Part shown: positions 59,772 to 64,000 of the stretch, piece after piece
How the letters are laid out: each line of letters opens with the position of its first letter
Position numbering within the stretch: the stretch's first letter is position 1
Source: DATAES01 sp963721305
GTDB lineage: Bacteria > Actinomycetota > Acidimicrobiia > Acidimicrobiales > JACDCH01
NCBI GenBank assembly: GCA_963721305.1
Contig: CAVRIR010000002.1
Location: 310,001-374,000 of the forward strand
Direction of reading: 5' to 3'
DNA: 64,000 bases
The notes under the pieces: generated by a model
What the model saw: only the letters and a program-made list of their open reading frames with translations
Database searches by the model: none
What the model was told of the DNA's origin: nothing
Program-made: the position numbers and the translations under genes

Positions 59772-61466
59772 ATGCACGACTTGGTGATCCGCGGGGCGAC
59801 CATCGCGGACGGAACCGGCCGGCCGGCGTTCACCGGCGACGTGGCGGTGGACGGCGCGGCGATCGCCGAGGTCGGCACGATCGACGGTCGGGGCAGCCGA
59901 GAGATCGACGGCGACGGCCTGGTGCTCGCGCCGGGTTGGGTCGACATCCACACGCACTACGACGGCCAGGTGAGCTGGGACCCAGAGCTCACCCCGTCGA
60001 GCTGGCACGGCGTGACCACGGTTGTCATGGGCAACTGCGGCGTCGGCTTCGCACCGGTGCGCCCCGGCGGGCAGGACTTCCTCATCGAGCTCATGGAGAG
60101 CGTCGAGGACATCCCGGGCACCGCGCTGCACGAGGGGATCGACTGGGGTTGGGAGACTTTCGAGCAGTACCTCGATTCGCTCGACCACAGGCAGACGGTG
60201 ATGGACGTCGCGGCACAGGTGCCGCACTGCGCCGTGCGCGCCTACGTCATGGGTGAACGGGCACACGACGACGCCACGCATGAGGAGATCGCGCAGATGG
60301 CGGAGCTCGTCGAGCGCGCCCTTCGCGCTGGTGCCGCCGGCTTCAGCACGTCGCGCACCGTCCTGCACCATTCACGCCACGGCTATGTCCCGGGCACCGC
60401 CGCGCCGGCGGACGAGCTGCTCGCGATCGGCGACGCGCTCGGAGCGGCCGGACACGGCGTGTTCCAGATGGTGTCCGACACCGTCAGCACCGAGCCCGAG
60501 CGGATGTGGATGGCGGACCTCGCCCGGCGCACGGGCGCGACGGTCACGTACGCGCTGGCGCAGGCCCGTCCCGGCACGGCCGAGTACCGCGACGCGCTCG
60601 ATCATGCCGATCGGCTCGCGGCCGAAGGGCTGCGCGTCGTCCCCCAGGTCTCGTCCCGGCCCACGGGGATGCTGTTCGGCCTGCAGTCGTCGCTGCATCC
60701 GTTCATCACCCACCCGACGTATCGATCGATCGCGTCGCTTCCGCTGCGCGAACGCGTCGCCAAGCTGCAGCAAGCTGATGTCCGGGCCGCGCTTCTGAGC
60801 GAGCAGCCGCACACGAAGAACGCCATCGCGGTCGCGCTGATGTCACGCTGGAACCAGTTCTTCCCGCTCGGCGACCCGCCGGACTACGAGCCGCCGCCCG
60901 AAGCGAGCGCGGCCGCCGCTGCCGCTCGTGAAGGCCGGAGCCCGCAGGAAGTGATGCTCGACTGGATGCTCGAACGCGACGGCACGGCACTGCTGTTCGC
61001 GCCGCTCGCCAGCTACGCGGACGGCGATCACGAAGCCCTTCGCGAGATGATGACCCACCCTCGGACGGTGCTCGGGCTCGGCGACGGTGGCGCGCACTGC
61101 GGTTTGATCTGCGACGCGAGCATGACCTCGTACCTGCTCACGCACTGGGCCCGCGACCGTCATCGGGGCCGGCGCCTTCCCCTCGAGCAGGTGGTGCACC
61201 TGCAGACCCAGCGGCCGGCATCGGTCTACGGCTTCGCCGATCGCGGCACGATCGAGCCCGGCAAGCGCGCCGACCTCAACCTGATCGACCTCGACGGCAT
61301 GCGGCTCCATGCGCCGGAGATGGTGAACGACCTTCCCGCCGGCGGTCGCCGGCTGATCCAGAAGGTCGACGGTTACCGCGCCACCGTGGTCGCCGGCGAG
61401 GTCACGTTCGAGGATGGCGAACCGACGGACGCGCGCCCGGGGCGGCTCGTTCGCTTCTCGAGCTGA
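59772..61466 (+). CDS. D-aminoacylase / N-acyl-D-amino-acid deacylase-like amidohydrolase
   Basis: 564 aa from ATG 59772 (GAGGAGATCG upstream). Amidohydrolase-superfamily start DLVIRGATIADGTGRP and metal motif PGWVDIHTHYDGQ. Later residues include VVMGNCGVGFAPVRPGG, characteristic of the D-aminoacylase group, and GLGDGGAHCGLICD. Members hydrolyse N-acyl-D-amino acids or related compounds; the exact substrate is unknown. It is divergent from the tRNA-tuf cluster and followed 8 bp later by an acetyltransferase gene. Confidence 0.82.
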   Translation: MHDLVIRGATIADGTGRPAFTGDVAVDGAAIAEVGTIDGRGSREIDGDGLVLAPGWVDIHTHYDGQVSWDPELTPSSWHGVTTVVMGNCGVGFAPVRPGGQDFLIELMESVEDIPGTALHEGIDWGWETFEQYLDSLDHRQTVMDVAAQVPHCAVRAYVMGERAHDDATHEEIAQMAELVERALRAGAAGFSTSRTVLHHSRHGYVPGTAAPADELLAIGDALGAAGHGVFQMVSDTVSTEPERMWMADLARRTGATVTYALAQARPGTAEYRDALDHADRLAAEGLRVVPQVSSRPTGMLFGLQSSLHPFITHPTYRSIASLPLRERVAKLQQADVRAALLSEQPHTKNAIAVALMSRWNQFFPLGDPPDYEPPPEASAAAAAAREGRSPQEVMLDWMLERDGTALLFAPLASYADGDHEALREMMTHPRTVLGLGDGGAHCGLICDASMTSYLLTHWARDRHRGRRLPLEQVVHLQTQRPASVYGFADRGTIEPGKRADLNLIDLDGMRLHAPEMVNDLPAGGRRLIQKVDGYRATVVAGEVTFEDGEPTDARPGRLVRFSS

Positions 61467-61474
61467 TCCCCTCG

Positions 61475-61960
61475 ATGCAGGTACGGCTCGCGACGGGCGC
61501 CGACAACGAGGCGATCCGCGCCATCTACAACCTCGAGGTCGCAGAGTCCACCGTGACCTTCGACCTCGTGCCGCGATCGGCGGCGCAGCAGGCCGAGTGG
61601 TTGTCCGCTCGATCCGGCGCGCACGCGGTGATCGTGGCGGAGGACGGCGGCGAGGTCGTCGGCTTCGCGTCGCTGTCCCCATACCGCGACCGGCCGGCAT
61701 ACAGCACGAGCGTCGAGGACTCCGTGTACGTCCGCCGCGACCGGCAGGGTCAAGGCGTCGGCAAGGCGCTGCTCGAAGAGCTGCTACGCCTCGCGACCGC
61801 GCACGGGTTTCACGCCGTGGTCGCTCGCATCGTCGGCGGCCACGAGGCATCCATTGCGCTGCACCGCGCTGCCGGCTTCGAGATCGTGGGGACCGAGCGC
61901 GAGATCGGCCGCAAGTTCGGCCGATGGCTCGACGTCATCTTGATGCAGGTTCTCCTGTAG
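61475..61960 (+). CDS. PAT-like GNAT N-acetyltransferase
   Basis: 161 aa, GNAT fold. IYNLEVAESTVTFDLVPRS, GFASLSPYRDRPAYSTSVED, the acetyl-CoA motif RQGQGVGKALLEELL, and EREIGRKFGRWLDVI closely match the phosphinothricin N-acetyltransferase-like family, many of which act on amino acids such as methionine sulfoximine. The true substrate is not known. It overlaps the convergent membrane-protein gene by 26 bp. Confidence 0.85.
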   Translation: MQVRLATGADNEAIRAIYNLEVAESTVTFDLVPRSAAQQAEWLSARSGAHAVIVAEDGGEVVGFASLSPYRDRPAYSTSVEDSVYVRRDRQGQGVGKALLEELLRLATAHGFHAVVARIVGGHEASIALHRAAGFEIVGTEREIGRKFGRWLDVILMQVLL

Positions 61961-64000
61961 CCACCGGTTCGGGCGTGGCGGCCGGGTTGGTGGACGCCGG
62001 CGCCTCGTCGGGGGAGAAGAACCGGCCGATGATCGGCAGCTCCCAGAACGACTCGGCTTTGGCGACCGCGACCGCGGAGCTGAGGAAGTTCTCGGGAGCG
62101 TCGTAGACCGCGTAGCGCGGACGCCAGTCGGGATCGAACTTCGCGTTGTACTTCCACAACGACTCGATCTGCATCGAGTCGCTCAGCCACGAGAGCATCC
62201 GGCGCTCGATGCGCTGCCCGATGCGGTCGCCGCGTTCCTGTGCGAGCACCGATCGCATCACCGCGAAGTTGAGACCGAGGCCGCGCATACCGAGCGACCG
62301 GACGTACTCGATCGAACGCACGACGACGAAGTCGGTGAGCCCGTTCCAGTGCTCGTCGGACTCGGACCGTCGCATGAGGTCGAGCGAGTAGCCGTCGATG
62401 TCGGGAGCCGGCACGAATTGGCAGAAGGCGGCGGCCTCACCGGAAGGCGCGAAGCACACCGCGAGCAGCAGACCCTCGTCCTCGCGAGAGAAGACCCGTC
62501 CGAGCGTCATCGAGAAGCCGCGCTCGACCTCACCACGACGGCTCTCCGTCATGAGCGTCCGCAGCTCTGCTTCCAGTGCCGGCGCGAGGTGCGCGGGATC
62601 GTGGAACTCGATGGTGTAGCCGTACTTCGCGATGCGATTGACCGCCTGGCGCAGGCCCTTCATCCGCCCACCGTCCAGGTTGAACCGCCGGACGTCGACA
62701 ATGGCCTCGTCACCGACGTACAGGTCGCGCATGCCGGTCGACCGATAGATCGGCAGCCAGTCCTCCCCCGCCGCCATGACGGCAACGGGCCAACCGCGCG
62801 CGTCGGTGAAGTCCCGGAAGGCGTACCACGCCGCGGCCTGCTGGCTGACGGGGCCGATCGGGTCGGGCGACACCAGGCAGACACCGTTGTGGACGGCGTA
62901 CGCGATGAGCGTGTCCTTCCAGAACCAGTGCTCCTTGTCGTCGCGCAGGGCGAAGTACGCGAGGGTGTCACCGCCGTAGCGGCGCACAGCCTGGCGGGCC
63001 TGACCGGCTTCGCCAGTGACGTGGCGGGCGACGACCGGTCGGAAGATGATCCACGCGGCCACGACGATCAAGGCCACGCCGACCCCGCCGAGCGTCGGCG
63101 TGAGGAAGCGTCCTCGCCGCCCCGGGATCGGGATGTCATGGATGCCGACCAGGCGCTCGGAGACGGCCGTGAACGCGCGCCCGATCGACAGCCGGTTCTG
63201 GCGCGCGAATGTGAGCACGGTGATCGTTCCGGCGGCGATGGCCAACGCCGCGCCGCCCGCGACGGTGGTGAGAGCCCGCGGGATCGAGGACGGATTGGAC
63301 GGCGCCGTGAACGCACGTCGCTTGACGAGCAAGAAGGTCAGGACCGCCAGTGCCGCCGAGGCTTCCTCGACGTCGAGGCCCTTCACGATGTGCAGCACGG
63401 CGGAGAGACCGACGAGTCCTACAGCCAGCGTCCACGCCCGGCGCTGGCCGCGGCGAACGCCGAGGCTCAACAAGAGCAGCGCGATGCCGGCCGCAGCGAC
63501 CAGAGCGGACGCGGTCTCCGGCACGACGACCGGAACGAGGTCGCGCAGGAGGTCGAGTCGCCCCTTCAACGGCGGGGTCACGGCGGACAACAGGTTCAGC
63601 ACGCCGGCGAGCGCGAGGATCGCTCCCGCTCTGCGCCGGGTGCGGACGCTGGTCCGGCGGCGAACACATTCGTCGTGAACGAGCGCGGGCCAGTCCGACC
63701 CGCCCGGGAAAGCCGACACGACCGTCGGCCTCGGGAGCGTCGGGGGGCCGGGCTCGAGCGTCATCCGTTCCCAGATCGAGCCGGCCGACTCGTCGTTCCG
63801 GGCGCACAGGAGGCGAACGTGGAGGTCGGCGCCGGCTTCGAGCTCGACCCAGGAGAGCTGACGCTCGGCGACCGGGCGGGGCGACAGGCCGAACCGCCGG
63901 GCCCGGACCCGCACGATCTGACCGCACGACCCGCTGTTGGCGTAGAAGCCCCGTCCGAGCGAGGTGAGCTCGGGGCAGTGCGTGCTGCCCGTGACCAGGC
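61935..64000 (-). CDS. Membrane protein joining a metallophosphoesterase-like end to a DUF2156/lysyl-PG-synthetase-like domain, 5' end outside window
   Basis: The frame is open from the right edge, so the start is outside the window. Residues from 64000 to about 63765 (GSTHCPELTSLGRGFYANSG, then LSWVELEAGADLHVRLLCA) resemble the C-terminus of a calcineurin-like phosphoesterase, with GSTH in place of the metal-binding GHTH. About five membrane helices follow, then a soluble DUF2156 domain (about the last 340 residues, e.g. SRRGEVERGFSMTLGRVF) as in lysylphosphatidylglycerol synthetases. A separate gene starting near 63764 (MTLEPGPPTLPRP) is an alternative. Probable role: envelope lipid modification. 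Confidence 0.7.
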   Translation of the reverse strand, partial: LVTGSTHCPELTSLGRGFYANSGSCGQIVRVRARRFGLSPRPVAERQLSWVELEAGADLHVRLLCARNDESAGSIWERMTLEPGPPTLPRPTVVSAFPGGSDWPALVHDECVRRRTSVRTRRRAGAILALAGVLNLLSAVTPPLKGRLDLLRDLVPVVVPETASALVAAAGIALLLLSLGVRRGQRRAWTLAVGLVGLSAVLHIVKGLDVEEASAALAVLTFLLVKRRAFTAPSNPSSIPRALTTVAGGAALAIAAGTITVLTFARQNRLSIGRAFTAVSERLVGIHDIPIPGRRGRFLTPTLGGVGVALIVVAAWIIFRPVVARHVTGEAGQARQAVRRYGGDTLAYFALRDDKEHWFWKDTLIAYAVHNGVCLVSPDPIGPVSQQAAAWYAFRDFTDARGWPVAVMAAGEDWLPIYRSTGMRDLYVGDEAIVDVRRFNLDGGRMKGLRQAVNRIAKYGYTIEFHDPAHLAPALEAELRTLMTESRRGEVERGFSMTLGRVFSREDEGLLLAVCFAPSGEAAAFCQFVPAPDIDGYSLDLMRRSESDEHWNGLTDFVVVRSIEYVRSLGMRGLGLNFAVMRSVLAQERGDRIGQRIERRMLSWLSDSMQIESLWKYNAKFDPDWRPRYAVYDAPENFLSSAVAVAKAESFWELPIIGRFFSPDEAPASTNPAATPEPVATGEPASR

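Overview
The window is a high-GC actinobacterial chromosome segment. Its core is the universal ribosomal-protein and transcription gene set, almost all on the minus strand. I infer Acidimicrobiia (Ilumatobacter/Acidimicrobium-like) from several traits: GTG/TTG-rich starts, a LAXTG-type sorting signal, long acidic tails on L22, S3, L4 and L10, and the RNA polymerase sequences. The class is an inference; high GC and actinobacterial affinity follow from the sequence.

Read along the minus strand from right to left, the layout is as follows. At 58.1-59.7 kb lie tRNA-Thr, tRNA-Met, a tuf copy and rpmG. An ECF sigma/anti-sigma pair sits between rpmG and tRNA-Trp. Then come secE-nusG-rplK-rplA-(L10 leader)-rplJ-rplL, a phosphatase gene and rpoB-rpoC (44.4-56.7 kb). 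Next are a membrane-anchored Hsp70-like protein and a cell-wall amidase (41.4-44.3 kb), and a plus-strand katG. The str operon rpsL-rpsG-fusA-tuf-rpsJ follows (34.0-39.0 kb). The usual rpsJ-rplC junction is broken by about 19 kb of accessory genes (15.4-34.0 kb). The S10/spc/alpha series then runs from rplC to rpoA, which is cut by the left edge.

The accessory block holds several signalling and envelope modules. One is a class III nucleotidyl cyclase/ATPase overlapping a membrane cyclic-nucleotide-binding protein, divergent from a membrane-embedded pentaheme cytochrome with a TPR partner. Another is a Ser/Thr kinase with two membrane proteins in one tight operon. A TetR regulator and an ABM monooxygenase face each other across two CATG-centred palindromes. 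Two CmcI-like proteins flank a small membrane protein and a LAXTG surface protein. The right edge carries an amidohydrolase, a PAT-like acetyltransferase and a large membrane protein that joins the end of a metallophosphoesterase-like domain to a DUF2156/lysyl-PG-synthetase-like domain.

A recurrent feature is single-base indels in genes that must be intact. They affect rpsM (twice), infA, map, rplR and rplD, and the stop codon of tuf copy 1 is lost. Most fall in short homopolymers, so they look like sequence or assembly errors. Protein ends in those genes should be read with the corrections described here.
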